A stretch of DNA of 64,000 bases from Planctellipticum variicoloris (GTDB lineage: Bacteria > Planctomycetota > Planctomycetia > Planctomycetales > Planctomycetaceae), in assembly GCF_030622045.1 (NCBI RefSeq), contig NZ_CP130886.1:5712001-5776000 (forward strand), read 5' to 3'. Both the position numbers and the translations under genes were made by a program. Below, piece after piece: positions 1 to 10,993 of this stretch. Below the pieces are notes generated by a model. That model saw only the letters and a program-made list of their open reading frames with translations. It was not told the DNA's origin and ran no database searches. Within the stretch, counting starts at the first letter, position 1, and every line of letters begins with the position of its first letter.

Positions 1-2
1 AT

Positions 3-944
3 GCGGCCCGCATGCTGGGTTCGACGCTGGTGACGATCCAGACCGGTCCTGAGGGAAAACAGGTCAGCACGCTGCTGGTCGAAGCCGGGCTGAAGATCGC
101 CCGCGAGCTCTACCTGGGCGTGGTGGTCGACCGCGAAGCGGGCGGTCCGGTATTGATCGTCTCCTCCGAAGGAGGCATGGAGATTGAAGTCGTCGCGCAC
201 GACTCTCCGGAGAAGATTCTCAAGGAGGCCTTCGACGTCTCCGCCGGTCTGCAGGCCTTTCAGGCGCGCAAACTGGCGTTCGCACTCGGTCTGGAAGGGG
301 CGGCACTCAAGAATGCGGTCGGGTTCTTCCAGAAGACATGCCAGTTCTTCGTCGACAATGACTGCAGCATGGCGGAAATCAACCCGCTGGTCGTGACGGC
401 TGACGGAGAGCTGATCGCGCTGGATGCCAAAGTCACGTTTGACGACAACGCCCTGTTCCGCCATCCCGAGTTCGCCGAGCTGCGGGACCTGAACGAAGAG
501 GAGCCGATGGAAGTCCAGGCCCAGAAGGCAGGGCTCAGCTACGTGAAGCTCGATGGGAATCTGGGCTGTCTGGTGAACGGCGCCGGCCTGGCGATGAGCA
601 CGATGGACATCATCAAGCTGCACGGCGGCGAGCCGGCGAACTTCCTCGACGTCGGGGGCGGGGCTAACGTCGATCAGGTGACGGAGGCGTTCCGGATCAT
701 TCTTGCCGATCCCAATGTGAAGGGCGTGCTGGTCAATATTTTCGGCGGCATTATGAAGTGCGACACGATCGTGACCGCGCTGATGACCGCCTACGACAAG
801 ATCGGCATCAAGGTTCCGCTGGTAGTCCGGCTGGAAGGGACGAATGTGGAGATCGCCCGCAAAATGCTGGCGGTAAGCGGTCGGAACATTGTCACCGGTA
901 CGGATCTGACGGACGCGGCGAAGAAAGCCGTGGCGGCGATCTGA
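3..944 (+). CDS. sucC: Succinyl-CoA synthetase beta subunit (N-terminus cut by window start)
   Basis: C-terminal 313 residues of the beta subunit of succinate-CoA ligase, the TCA-cycle enzyme that interconverts succinyl-CoA and succinate with nucleotide phosphorylation. The frame is open through the first bases (Ala-Ala-Arg before the first Met). Full subunits are about 390 residues, so roughly 75 residues lie outside the window. Family motifs seen are AEINPLVV, the GGGANVDQV loop and [10 protein letters not shown]. The stop is at 942-944. The partner sucD should follow directly but starts only at 2571, because an IS110 element sits between. Both reading frames look intact. Confidence 0.97.
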   Translation, partial: AARMLGSTLVTIQTGPEGKQVSTLLVEAGLKIARELYLGVVVDREAGGPVLIVSSEGGMEIEVVAHDSPEKILKEAFDVSAGLQAFQARKLAFALGLEGAALKNAVGFFQKTCQFFVDNDCSMAEINPLVVTADGELIALDAKVTFDDNALFRHPEFAELRDLNEEEPMEVQAQKAGLSYVKLDGNLGCLVNGAGLAMSTMDIIKLHGGEPANFLDVGGGANVDQVTEAFRIILADPNVKGVLVNIFGGIMKCDTIVTALMTAYDKIGIKVPLVVRLEGTNVEIARKMLAVSGRNIVTGTDLTDAAKKAVAAI

Positions 945-1017
945 CGGCGATTGAAGCGGAATGAAGAGGATTCACCGCGGAGCGGCTGTGTTGTTGGTCA
1001 AGGTGGATTTGTGAGAT

Positions 1018-2301
<1,284 letters not shown>

Positions 2302-2570
2302 TCAATTCTCTGCGATGGATCCAGGCCGACGGAAACGGCAATCCGAAGCTCGCTTCAGATTCAGCCGCTGTCGCTCGGCAAAATGCTGAAGCCCATCGGG
2401 ACACAAGCAGAGATTCTTGAAGAGATGTTGAGCCAAGGCGATGAGAGTGACTCGATCGACGCTGAGAGAGCACCTGGCTGATCGTACAATGCTGACACTT
2501 TGAGGTATTTGGCGTCTTTGAGATCCTTGAACTGGATTCGGACCCCTCCAGAAAAGAGTGAATACACGGT

Positions 2571-3452
2571 ATGAGCATTCTCGTTGACAAGCAGACGCGC
2601 GTGATCTGTCAGGGCATCACCGGTAAGGCGGGGCTGTTTCACAGTCAGCAGTGCCGGGCCTACGGCACCCCGATGGTCGGCGGCGTGACGCCGGGCAAGG
2701 GGGGGACTGAAGTCGACGGTTTCCCGGTGTTCAATACCGTGGCCGATGCTCGGGCGAAGACGGGGGCGAACTGTTCGCTGATCTTCGTGCCGCCTCCGGC
2801 CGCCGCGGATTCGATTCTGGAGGCCTTCGATGCGGGGATCGAACTGATCGTCGCAATTACCGAGGGAATTCCGGTCCTGGACATGGCCCGCGTCAAGCGG
2901 CAGATGGTGAACTACCCGAAGTCGCGACTGATCGGCCCGAACTGTCCCGGAATCATCACTCCGGGCATCGCCAAGATCGGGATCATGCCGGGGTACATTC
3001 ACAAGCCGGGTCCGGTGGGACTGATCAGCAAGAGCGGCACCCTCACCTACGAGGCCGCCTGGCAGCTCGGCAATGTCGGGCTGGGGCAGTCGACGGCGAT
3101 CGGCATCGGCGGCGATCCGATCGTCGGGACGATGTACATCGAACTGCTGGAAATGTTCCAGAACGATCCGCAGACCGAATCGATTCTGATGATCGGCGAG
3201 ATCGGAGGGAACGCGGAGATCCAGGCCGCGGAATACATCAAGGAGCACGTCACGAAGCCGGTCGCCGCGTTCATCGCGGGAAGTACGGCTCCTCCGGGCA
3301 AGCGGATGGGACATGCCGGGGCGATCATCTCCGGCGGCGCCGGGACGGCTGCCGAGAAAGTCGCGGCTCTGGAAGCTGCGGGAGTCGTCGTCGCGGCCAG
3401 CCCGGCGGACATGGGAGCGGCGGTCCAGCGGGCGATTGCGGCGAGGAAGTAA
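2571..3452 (+). CDS. sucD: Succinyl-CoA synthetase alpha subunit
   Basis: Alpha subunit (293 residues, normal length) of succinate-CoA ligase. It binds CoA and carries the histidine that is phosphorylated during catalysis. Seen are the CoA-binding Rossmann start with [15 protein letters not shown], the [10 protein letters not shown] segment, IGEIGGNAE and the active-site GHAGAIISG with the phospho-His. It pairs with sucC upstream. The IS110 insertion pushes it about 1.6 kb away, so it probably needs its own or an IS-derived promoter. The ATG at 2571 has only a weak AGAAAAGAG ribosome site. Confidence 0.97.
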   Translation: MSILVDKQTRVICQGITGKAGLFHSQQCRAYGTPMVGGVTPGKGGTEVDGFPVFNTVADARAKTGANCSLIFVPPPAAADSILEAFDAGIELIVAITEGIPVLDMARVKRQMVNYPKSRLIGPNCPGIITPGIAKIGIMPGYIHKPGPVGLISKSGTLTYEAAWQLGNVGLGQSTAIGIGGDPIVGTMYIELLEMFQNDPQTESILMIGEIGGNAEIQAAEYIKEHVTKPVAAFIAGSTAPPGKRMGHAGAIISGGAGTAAEKVAALEAAGVVVAASPADMGAAVQRAIAARK

Positions 3453-3601
3453 GAAGAAGGCGTGAGCGGAAAGCCAGAGAAGCGGAATAAAGCCTGCCGC
3501 CTGTTGCTCATCGCTGATCGCCCCGGGGCAATTTGAAGAGCGGCCCGCCGGGCTGGCAACTGACGAATCACAAACCTCAAAGAACCAGTAACGTTTTCTC
3601 G

Positions 3602-4531
3602 CTACTCGCCCAGAATGTCTTCCAGGTCAAAGCCGGCTGAGGGTGGCGTCGGGGCGCCGTTTCTCAGGCTGGCGAGATCGAACTCGTCGCCGGCGTCGAA
3701 GAACTCGATCCGCGGTCGGGGGCTGCCGGGCGAATTGCAGCAGGCGACAGCGCACGAGTCGCCGACGATGCGGAACCGGCCCGACCGGACGGAAAGGATA
3801 ACGGCGGTCCGTTCGTCGACGCCGAGGCCGACGTGATCGGGGTAGTCGTCAAGCATCTTGAGGAGTCGTCCGATCCGGTTCCGGCGGACGAAGTGCTGAT
3901 CGATGATCACTCCCTGAATCAGCCCCAGGCCCCGACCGCGGTGAGGTGATTCGCGGCCGCCGGCGATCATGGGATCGGACATGGCGGAGGCGCCTGCGGA
4001 AGTGCCGCCGATGACGCCGCCCCGTGCGAGGACGCCCAGCAGTCGTTCCTGGACGGGCGTGTCGCGATACCAGCCGGCGAGCCAGGTCTGTTGTCCGCCG
4101 CCGAGCCAGACGCCGGTGGCTTCATCGAGGCAGCGGGAGAACTCGGGGGTTTCCGAGGTGCTGCGTGAGTCGGCATGGAGGACTTCGACGGACTGCGGGG
4201 TGAACTGGCTCCAGTCTTCGCGGTATTCGCGGAGGCCCGCGGCGTCTTCATTGGCGGCGGGGATGATGACCAGCCGGGCTTTGTCGCCTCCCGCCAGTTC
4301 GAGGAAGTGCCGTTTGACGCCGTCGGGGAGTCGTCCGCCGCCGGCGATGAGCAGGGTCCCTCCTTCGCGTCGGCCGTCTGCGGCGGCGGAGTAGGTCCAG
4401 CGGGCGACCCGGCGTTCGATTTCGCTGCGGGCCAGCAGGCCGGCTCCCGTCGAGAGAGTGGCGACCCCAATCCAGAGGAGGACGCGCCAGCGCGGCGGCC
4501 GATTGCGGCCGGCTCGGAACCATGAGGACAT
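3602..4531 (-). CDS. Cyanophycinase-like peptidase (S51 family), membrane-anchored
   Basis: Serine peptidase of the S51 family, which includes cyanophycinase and dipeptidase E. Cyanophycinase degrades the storage polymer cyanophycin; the substrate here is unknown. The N-terminus has one hydrophobic segment (WRVLLWIGVATLSTGAGLL, about residues 14-32), which is a signal or anchor. The core shows GGTLLIAGGG, WLGGGQQ and the nucleophile elbow GGTSAGASAM (Ser in GTSAG), followed by GLIQGVIIDQHF. ATG at 4531 was chosen because the frame further upstream (to 5158) is low-complexity and unlike a protein. Length is 309 residues. Confidence 0.85.
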   Translation of the reverse strand: MSSWFRAGRNRPPRWRVLLWIGVATLSTGAGLLARSEIERRVARWTYSAAADGRREGGTLLIAGGGRLPDGVKRHFLELAGGDKARLVIIPAANEDAAGLREYREDWSQFTPQSVEVLHADSRSTSETPEFSRCLDEATGVWLGGGQQTWLAGWYRDTPVQERLLGVLARGGVIGGTSAGASAMSDPMIAGGRESPHRGRGLGLIQGVIIDQHFVRRNRIGRLLKMLDDYPDHVGLGVDERTAVILSVRSGRFRIVGDSCAVACCNSPGSPRPRIEFFDAGDEFDLASLRNGAPTPPSAGFDLEDILGE

Positions 4532-5110
4532 GTGATTGGCCCGAATACGCGGAACGACGCAGGAATCGTCAGCGAGCGGATCTCTCGCAGAAAGGCAACG
4601 GAAAGAGGAATCTACGAAGACGTGAAAAAGTCCGGCGCGGGCGATCGCCCCCTGAGGAGTACGACGCGGCACGGAGAATTGCTGGGTGTGAAAGTTGGAA
4701 ATCCAGAAAGCCCGGGGAGAGGCCGAGCGACCATCGAGAGCTTTGACGGTTCGTCGCTGAGCCGTTTGTCGCTCAAACCACAGACTCGCTCCTGAGGGAC
4801 ACGCCATTTTTTTGTTTGGAGAGATCCGTTGCCAGCAGGTGGCGGGTGTCGAGTCTTCGAGCCCCCAGGATTGAAGCCAGTTTGCATTCGCTGGGGGCGG
4901 TCGCAGACGCCCGACCCCAGCCACCCGTCCCCCGCTGAGCCAGAGTTCCTCCCCGACGAGTGCTCCCGCGGGGGCGGAACGCAGCAGACTTCCCTGTGCG
5001 ATGAGCGACCAGGGCGCTGGGGGTGCCTTGTAAGGTCTACGAGGGCGACACCGGCGTCGGAAGAACGCCCGCGACTTCGGCCCGGGATCGAGAAGAGAAT
5101 GCGAAATGCA
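4532..5110. other. Intergenic stretch without a gene
   Basis: No credible gene on either strand; the open frames are arginine/serine-rich shadows. It holds one copy of a roughly 90-bp palindromic repeat (4838-4926) and ends at the terminator of the large secreted-protein gene that lies to the right. Confidence 0.6.
4838..4926 (+). repeat. Interspersed palindromic repeat (about 90 bp), copy 1
   Basis: The outer arms are imperfect complements: GGTGGCGGGTGTCG at the left and CGACCCCAGCCACC at the right. They enclose the fixed inner block GAGTCTTCGAGCCCCC and a GCTGGGGGCGG block. The same arrangement occurs reversed at 26243-26327, so this is a dispersed family rather than a chance hairpin. Confidence 0.75.
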
Positions 5111-5142
5111 AAGAGCCCGCAGGATTGCTCCTGCGGGCTCTT
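5111..5142 (-). terminator. Rho-independent-type terminator
   Basis: A perfect 14-bp stem, AAGAGCCCGCAGGA paired with TCCTGCGGGCTCTT, with a 4-nt loop, lies about 30 bp past the stop of the minus-strand gene at 5174. The T-run after the stem is weak. Confidence 0.8.
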
Positions 5143-5173
5143 GCGTTTCAACCATCAACCAGCCGCATCGTCG

Positions 5174-7405
5174 TTACTTGACCGACAGAGCGATCCAGCC
5201 GTCCGCCAGCTTGAGTTGCGTAATGACCGCCTGGACGGTCTTCTTCGCCCCCTGGATGTCCACGACAGCCGTCAGGGGCTTCTCGGGAATGCCCCGCTCG
5301 ACCCGGCGGGAGATTTCCTTCCGCGTCGCCAGGCCCGCCGAACCTTCGACCATGACCGGTTCCGGAAGTTCGACGAGAATCTCCTGACCCTTCAGCGTGA
5401 ACTGCAACGGCACAGTGACGCTCAATTCGGGAACGTCGTCCTTGCCTTCCCGGCGGAAACCGGACTTCAGCGTGATGTAGACCACGCCGTCGCTGACGCG
5501 AATCCGAATCGGATCTTCCTTGGCGAACATGAACGTCGTAATCCCGGCGTCGTCGCTTTCCCCATCGGCCGCGGGCTTCGCCGGCTTCTTCGGGAACTCG
5601 ACCTTGCGGTCAAACGCTTCGCTCAGGAACGACGCGATCTTGTCGCTCAATTCGTCTTCGGTCAGCGTCTGCCCCGCCAGGCCCATTCGCGCCAGGCTGT
5701 TGTTGATCAGCGACTGATGAATCATCACCGCCGCCGTTCCAGCCGGCGTGAAGACATATCGCGGGTCTCCGCCGCCCAGTTCCGTCGCCCCCATCAATCG
5801 GGTGCTGACCCGCACGTCCGTTTCGGTCGACTGCAGGGCCCGGGCATCCGGGAACAGCCCCTTGGACTTCAGGCCGGCGAACAGCTCTTTGTCGAGCGTC
5901 TCGTTGACCTTGTTGAACTCCGTGTTGACTTCGTTGTTGAACCGCGGCAGGACCTGCTGCTGAATCCGGCTGGCCGCAATCGCTTCCGACTCCGGACGAC
6001 GCGCGGTTGCTTCGCGGACGGCGATCCGCTCGGCGAAACCGCCCAGCAGTCCGCCGCTGAAGCGGGTCGACGCTCCCGTGGTCGTGTTGCTGGCGTTCAC
6101 GCCGATCGTGGCGGGGCCGGTCGTGAATCGATCGCCGTCGAACGTCAGCGGCTTGGCGGCCCGGAACGTGTGGTAGCCCGAGGTGTAGATGGTCGCGTCG
6201 GGCGTTGCACCGGCGGTGCTGGATTGAACCGTGCCGTTCAGGACCAGATCGAACTTCAGTCCGCTGGCCGACGGCTTCATATCGACGTCCAGGCTGGTCG
6301 TGGTGGTCTGGTTGCCGCCGACGGCCGCTCCCAGCACGTAGTCATTCACGGCCCCCTGCTCGACGCGGGCGTCGGACAGCAGCCGGCTCAGGAAGGTCTC
6401 CGTCGCCGAAAACCGCAGGTTGTAATTGAAGAAGTGCTTCTGCAGCGCCGCGGCGATCAGATCGCCCCCATCCGGAGACTGCGCTCGCACTTTGGAGAAC
6501 GATTCCCGCGTCTTCGCTTCGCTGCCAGTCGTTCCCGCCGCCTGAACGTCTTCGACGGCCGCGACCAGTTCGGCGAGCGAGGCCCGCAGCGCCGTCACGG
6601 TTTCGGGGTTATAGGGAGTTTCGGCGACCTTGAGATAGGCCTCAATGGCCTGCTCGACTTTGACGAACGCCGGGCGGCCCAGGAATTCCTTCTGCGTTTC
6701 GTCCGTCAGTTCGGATCGCTTGGCCAGCTTGGCATGCGTCGTCTTCAGCGCCTCGATCGTCGCGGCCTCGGTCGCAGACTTGGCGAGGCCCGCTTTCGCG
6801 GCATCGACCTTGGCATACGGAATCCAGGCGGATCCGCCGCTGATCGTCGCGAGGTACGCTTCGAGCCCGGAAATCGAACTCGATACGGCCTGCCCTTTCT
6901 TTTCGACCTGTTTGGCGTAGACGGCCGGACCGTCCAGCTCCAGCGTCGCCAGCACTGCCTCGGCAAGATCGATGCGTCGCGACAGGCCGCCATGCACGTC
7001 CGTCAGCGGAACGTTGAGCGATGCGTAACGCGGGTCTTCCAGCGCCTTGTCGACGACGGCCAGCTTCGACTTCAGCGTCGCAATTCCGGCCCGTTGTGCG
7101 GCGAGATCCGCCGAGCCGAGCTTCTGGTAGACGTCCTGAATCGCGGCGGCGGTGTCCTTAGACCATTGCTCCCAGTTGCCATCGAGAGCCGCAAGCCCCT
7201 CGGCCGTCAGATCGGCGGGCACTTCGGCAGAGAAGATCCCCTGCAGCCCCACGGGATTGCCGTTGTTTTCGAAGCCGGACGTTCCCGAAGCCACACCGGC
7301 CAGCAGCCCCAGCGCCGCGACGCTGCGGAAGAAACGCTGCGGACGGGACCGTCGCTGGGCCGCAAGTTCGATCGAGAGACGCGTTTGAGATGCCGGGTGA
7401 TGCAT
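5174..7405 (-). CDS. Large secreted protein of unknown function
   Basis: 743 residues and no family I recognise. The N-terminus, from ATG at 7405, has basic residues followed by FFRSVAALGLLAGVASG, a signal-peptide-like segment. A helical region rich in Ala, Lys and Glu spans about residues 60-330. A strand-rich region follows, with SRIQQQVLPRFNNEVNTEFN and a C-terminal block ending in a conserved-looking LADGWIALSV. The later ATG was preferred over upstream ones because a signal peptide begins there and a GGAG lies nearby. The gene stands alone and has a clear terminator at 5111-5142. It probably acts in the periplasm or at the cell surface. Confidence 0.8.
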   Translation of the reverse strand: MHHPASQTRLSIELAAQRRSRPQRFFRSVAALGLLAGVASGTSGFENNGNPVGLQGIFSAEVPADLTAEGLAALDGNWEQWSKDTAAAIQDVYQKLGSADLAAQRAGIATLKSKLAVVDKALEDPRYASLNVPLTDVHGGLSRRIDLAEAVLATLELDGPAVYAKQVEKKGQAVSSSISGLEAYLATISGGSAWIPYAKVDAAKAGLAKSATEAATIEALKTTHAKLAKRSELTDETQKEFLGRPAFVKVEQAIEAYLKVAETPYNPETVTALRASLAELVAAVEDVQAAGTTGSEAKTRESFSKVRAQSPDGGDLIAAALQKHFFNYNLRFSATETFLSRLLSDARVEQGAVNDYVLGAAVGGNQTTTTSLDVDMKPSASGLKFDLVLNGTVQSSTAGATPDATIYTSGYHTFRAAKPLTFDGDRFTTGPATIGVNASNTTTGASTRFSGGLLGGFAERIAVREATARRPESEAIAASRIQQQVLPRFNNEVNTEFNKVNETLDKELFAGLKSKGLFPDARALQSTETDVRVSTRLMGATELGGGDPRYVFTPAGTAAVMIHQSLINNSLARMGLAGQTLTEDELSDKIASFLSEAFDRKVEFPKKPAKPAADGESDDAGITTFMFAKEDPIRIRVSDGVVYITLKSGFRREGKDDVPELSVTVPLQFTLKGQEILVELPEPVMVEGSAGLATRKEISRRVERGIPEKPLTAVVDIQGAKKTVQAVITQLKLADGWIALSVK

Positions 7406-7920
7406 GAGGCCACTCCGTTGGAACTTCAAGAAGCTGCGATCAGAGATCGTGGAAAGACGATTTGCTGAGGGACAACACGAAACCGACAGGCCCGCGTCGT
7501 CCTGGATGCTCAGTGTATCGGCCATTCCCGAGACCGGCTCCGCAGCCTCATGGGAATCGAATTCAACCATACAACGGTTGCGGGACGCTGAAACCTCCGT
7601 CCTTTGGCAATTCGCCGAATCAGCGCAATCGTCACGATTTGACTCGAATGCGAGTCTAGCCCGTGGTCACGCTGGATTCAATCGGGATGTTTCACGCACG
7701 GCTCGATCGGCTCCAAATCACGTCGCGCCTCGGCACATGTTCGCCTGGCCACACTGGCGGTCGTGGTTCGGACGGAAGCGCCGGAGGCGGTGAATTTCTC
7801 AGTCCCCGCTCGGGGATTGCCCCGTTTCGCGCTGAACTGACGCCGGCCAGCGATACAATGGCCCGATCAATCGTGTCTCGCGGCGCCCGGTTCATGGTCG
7901 GCCCGCAGGTGGGAGACTTC
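7406..7920. other. Divergent intergenic region
   Basis: No gene is seen. It separates the divergent secreted-protein and citrate-synthase-like genes and must hold both promoters. A TAGACT hexamer reading leftward lies at 7654-7659, like the -10-type boxes upstream of other minus-strand genes in this window. The frame of the rightward gene stays open back to 7663, but that extension does not resemble the protein family. Confidence 0.5.
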
Positions 7921-9045
7921 ATGTCTGAACTGACGCCCCGACTCACCGCTTCGGATCGCCCGCCCGTCGGTGAAACGGCGATTTCGTCGCTCGACGCCGG
8001 GCTGCATTACTGCGGCTATCCGCTCGAAGATCTCGTCGCAGACGCATCGTTTCTAGAAATTGCGCATCTGCTGGTGCACGGAGATCTCCCCAATCGGGAG
8101 CAGCTCGCCGACACGCAGGCGAGCTGGCTGGAGCACCCCGAACTTGAGGGGGAAGTCGCCGGGTGGCTGGAAAACGTCCCAATCCACGTTCCGCTGGCCG
8201 ACGTTCTGCGGACGGGCCTGAGTCTCCTGACGCAGGACGACCCGCGACGCGGAGAAGCGACCCCGATCGCCATCTGGCAGACGCTGCTCCGGCTCCAGGC
8301 GCAGTTGCCATTGCTGATCGCCGGCCGACTCCGGATTTTGCAGGGACGCACGCTGCTGCCGCTGCGCGACGACCTGACCTACGCCGGCAACCTGTATTGG
8401 CTGCTCAAGGAACGCGAGCCAACGGTCGCCGCCGAGCAGGCGCTCGACGCCCTGCTGATCTGCTGTGCCGAGCACGAATTCAGTCCGGCGACGTACGCCG
8501 TTCGACTGGCGGCGTCGGTCCGTTCGGATTTTTCGGCGTCGATTCCGGCCGGCCTGGCGGTCATTCGCGGGGCGTTGCACGGGGGCCTGTCACAACAGGT
8601 CGCCGGCGTGTACGAACTGCTGCAGTCGCCGGCGGCGGCCGAGATGTGGGCGCAGGCCACGCTGGAGAAGCAGGCTCGTCTCCCGGGTTTCTGGCACCGC
8701 GTGTACCGCACCACGGACCCGCGCTCGGAAATCCTGGCGCCGCTGTGTCACGAGCTGGCCGAGGAGACCGGCCAGTCGGGGGTGGAAGAAGTCGCGGCCG
8801 CGATCGAGCACGTCGTGTGGGACGAGCAGCAGATGCATCCTGCGGTGATCTGGCCGGCGATGCGGATTCTGAAACATCTGGAATTCGACGCCGAACTCGC
8901 CGTGCCGCTGTTCTGTCTCTCCCGGATGACTGGCTGGGCGGGGCATTACCTGGAGCAGACCCGGAATACCCGCCCGGTCCGTCCCCGAGCCCGGTACATC
9001 GGCCCTCCGCCGAGACGCTACCTCTCTCCCGAGGAGAGAGGGTAA
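7921..9045 (+). CDS. Citrate synthase-like protein with altered active site
   Basis: Citrate synthase fold family (citrate synthases condense oxaloacetate with acetyl-CoA), 374 residues. Seen in order are SFLEIAHLLVHGDLP, the AEHEFSPATY histidine segment, GALHGGLSQ, FWHRVYRTTDPR with the substrate-binding HRVY, and LSRMTGWAGHYLEQ followed by RPRARYIGP. The canonical PNVDFYS motif, whose Asp is the catalytic base, reads HPAVIWPA here, so the Asp is an Ile. The protein may therefore be non-catalytic or use another chemistry. ATG at 7921 has a good GGGAG ribosome site. It stands alone on its strand before thrC. Confidence 0.85.
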   Translation: MSELTPRLTASDRPPVGETAISSLDAGLHYCGYPLEDLVADASFLEIAHLLVHGDLPNREQLADTQASWLEHPELEGEVAGWLENVPIHVPLADVLRTGLSLLTQDDPRRGEATPIAIWQTLLRLQAQLPLLIAGRLRILQGRTLLPLRDDLTYAGNLYWLLKEREPTVAAEQALDALLICCAEHEFSPATYAVRLAASVRSDFSASIPAGLAVIRGALHGGLSQQVAGVYELLQSPAAAEMWAQATLEKQARLPGFWHRVYRTTDPRSEILAPLCHELAEETGQSGVEEVAAAIEHVVWDEQQMHPAVIWPAMRILKHLEFDAELAVPLFCLSRMTGWAGHYLEQTRNTRPVRPRARYIGPPPRRYLSPEERG

Positions 9046-9228
9046 TCTGGGAGAACTTCCCAACAACAAACTCCAAACACCAAGTTCCAATGAGGTTGGT
9101 GAGAGCGGGGTCTGGGTGAATTAGTCCTTTCAGACTCGCGATTCCGGACTTGTTTGAGATTTGGCGTTTGTGAATTGGAACTTTCCAACCACGGTTTTGC
9201 CTTCGATTTTCCGACTTGAGACCCGTTG

Positions 9229-10632
9229 ATGCTTTCGACTTCCGCCGATCTTGCCTGCCAGCGCTGTATCAACCCCGTCTGTGGATCCACGTTTGCTGTC
9301 GATCAGACGCTGACCGCGTGCCCCGACTGCGGCTCGCTGCTCGATATCGCCTACGAATGGGACCGGCTGCCCGTTCCGGACTCGTTGAGCTTCTTCGAGA
9401 GCCGCTGGAGCAATCGTCGAAATCCGCTCGACTACAGCGGCGTGTGGCGTTTCCGCGACCTGCTGCCCTTCGCTCCGGAATCGCAGATCGTCACGATCGG
9501 CGAAGGCCAGACGATTCTGCAGCCATCGACGACCGTTGGAAACTATGTCGGACTCAATGCCGGCAGCCTGTTTCTGCAATATGAGGGGCTGAATCCCTCC
9601 GGCAGCTTCAAAGACAACGGGATGACCGCCGCCAGCACGCACGCCCGGATGGTCGGCGCCAAGATTGCCGCGTGCGCCTCGACGGGGAATACCAGCGCTT
9701 CGCTGGCGATCTATGCCAGCACCACGGGGCTGTTCCGCGTCGTGGTGTTTGTCGGCAGCGGGAAGATTGCTTACGGAAAGCTGTCGCAGGCCCTGGATTA
9801 CAACGCGCTGACGCTGCAGGTGCTCGGGGATTTCGACGACGCCCTGGCCCGGGTTCAGGAAGTGGCCGGCGACCGGGGAATCTACCTCTGCAACAGCGTG
9901 AACCCTTTCCGGCTGGAAGGGCAGAAGTCGATCATGTTCCGCGTGCTGGAATCCTTGAACTGGGAAGTCCCCGACTGGATCGTCGTCCCGGGCGGCAACC
10001 TCGGCAACAGCAGCGCGTTCGGCAAAGCCTTCACTGAACTGCGCGATCTGGGGCTGATCGACCGGATTCCCCGACTGGCGGTGATCAACGCCGAGGGGGC
10101 GAACACGCTGTACCAGCTCTACGAGGAGCGCGGCGTCCGCTGGAATGGCGGCAGTCCCGACGACGCCATCATCGACCAGTTTTTCGCGGACATGGACGCG
10201 GAGCAGCGCCGCGCGAATACGCTGGCGAGCGCGATCGAGATCAACCGTCCGGTCAATTTGAAGAAGTGTCTGCGGGCGCTGGAGGCATGCGACGGCATCG
10301 TGCGCCAGGTCTCCGACCAGGAAATTCTCGACGCCAAGGCCCAGGTCGGTGCGGGAGGCTTCGGCTGCGAGCCGGCCAGCGCCGCCAGCGTGGCCGGCGC
10401 CCGGCTGCTGCGGCGCGAAGGGGTGATCGCCCCCAGCGACCGCGTCGTCTGCATCCTGACGGGCCACCAACTCAAGGATCCTGATGCAACCGTCGCCTAC
10501 CATTCGGGCGACAAAGCCCTCTTCGACAAGAAACTGGCTGCCAATGGCGTGAAAAACGCACCGTTCGGCAATCAGCCGGTGGTGGTCGAGAACGATCTGC
10601 AGAAGATCATCGAGGCCCTTGAGGCGAATTGA
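9229..10632 (+). CDS. thrC: Threonine synthase
   Basis: PLP enzyme that converts O-phosphohomoserine to threonine, the last step of threonine synthesis. The N-terminal zinc-ribbon-like pair CQRC and CPDC is typical of one threonine synthase class. The PLP lysine is in [10 protein letters not shown], followed by [10 protein letters not shown], and a glycine-rich phosphate-binding PGGNLGN follows in mid-protein. Length is 467 residues. ATG at 9229 was chosen; the ribosome site is weak. The 180-bp gap upstream contains a short inverted repeat (9082-9090 with 9175-9183). Confidence 0.93.
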   Translation: MLSTSADLACQRCINPVCGSTFAVDQTLTACPDCGSLLDIAYEWDRLPVPDSLSFFESRWSNRRNPLDYSGVWRFRDLLPFAPESQIVTIGEGQTILQPSTTVGNYVGLNAGSLFLQYEGLNPSGSFKDNGMTAASTHARMVGAKIAACASTGNTSASLAIYASTTGLFRVVVFVGSGKIAYGKLSQALDYNALTLQVLGDFDDALARVQEVAGDRGIYLCNSVNPFRLEGQKSIMFRVLESLNWEVPDWIVVPGGNLGNSSAFGKAFTELRDLGLIDRIPRLAVINAEGANTLYQLYEERGVRWNGGSPDDAIIDQFFADMDAEQRRANTLASAIEINRPVNLKKCLRALEACDGIVRQVSDQEILDAKAQVGAGGFGCEPASAASVAGARLLRREGVIAPSDRVVCILTGHQLKDPDATVAYHSGDKALFDKKLAANGVKNAPFGNQPVVVENDLQKIIEALEAN

Positions 10633-10993
10633 GCGGGAATTGTCAGTTGCCCGTTGTCAGAAGTCAGTTGCGGTAAGTTGTTAATCATTGCATTGGCGGG
10701 CGGGTGTCTGGTGTCGGAGTCTTCGACGACCCAGTCTGCACAATCGCTGAACGGCCAGGCGAACCGGCCGGTTCGGTTTTCTGGCCGGCTGCAGATTTCG
10801 GATTTTCCATACCGGGCACTTGCCGATAATCAGCGTGTCGAAGTCCTCGCGACTCGCCTGAATTCCGCGAACTTTGCGGAACCGGCAAAGTTGCGTTGTT
10901 TTCGCCAAACCGCCACACTGGCGTACGTGGGCCGGCTTTGTTGTGCCGGAAAGAGTCCATTTTCTGAATCCGGATCGCCGCAGAGGCTGCTGC
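10633..10993. other. Intergenic stretch with CAGTTGTCAG-type repeat
   Basis: No gene is seen between thrC and the shell-protein gene. The first 40 bp (about 10641-10670) carry GTCAGTTG and GTTGTCAG words of the dispersed family also found at 13609, 28876 and 41891. The rest probably holds the promoter of the shell protein. Confidence 0.5.

Noticed and set aside
4838-4926. Possible tRNA from the folded 90-bp repeat
   Set aside because: No T-loop or anticodon arm pattern; the same sequence recurs at 26243 as a palindromic repeat.
4829-7468. 879-residue open frame on the plus strand
   Set aside because: Arg/Gln/Asp-rich with no domain, lying antisense to the secreted-protein gene at 5174-7405, which has a signal peptide and terminator.
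9130-10503. 457-residue open frame on the minus strand
   Set aside because: Antisense to threonine synthase.
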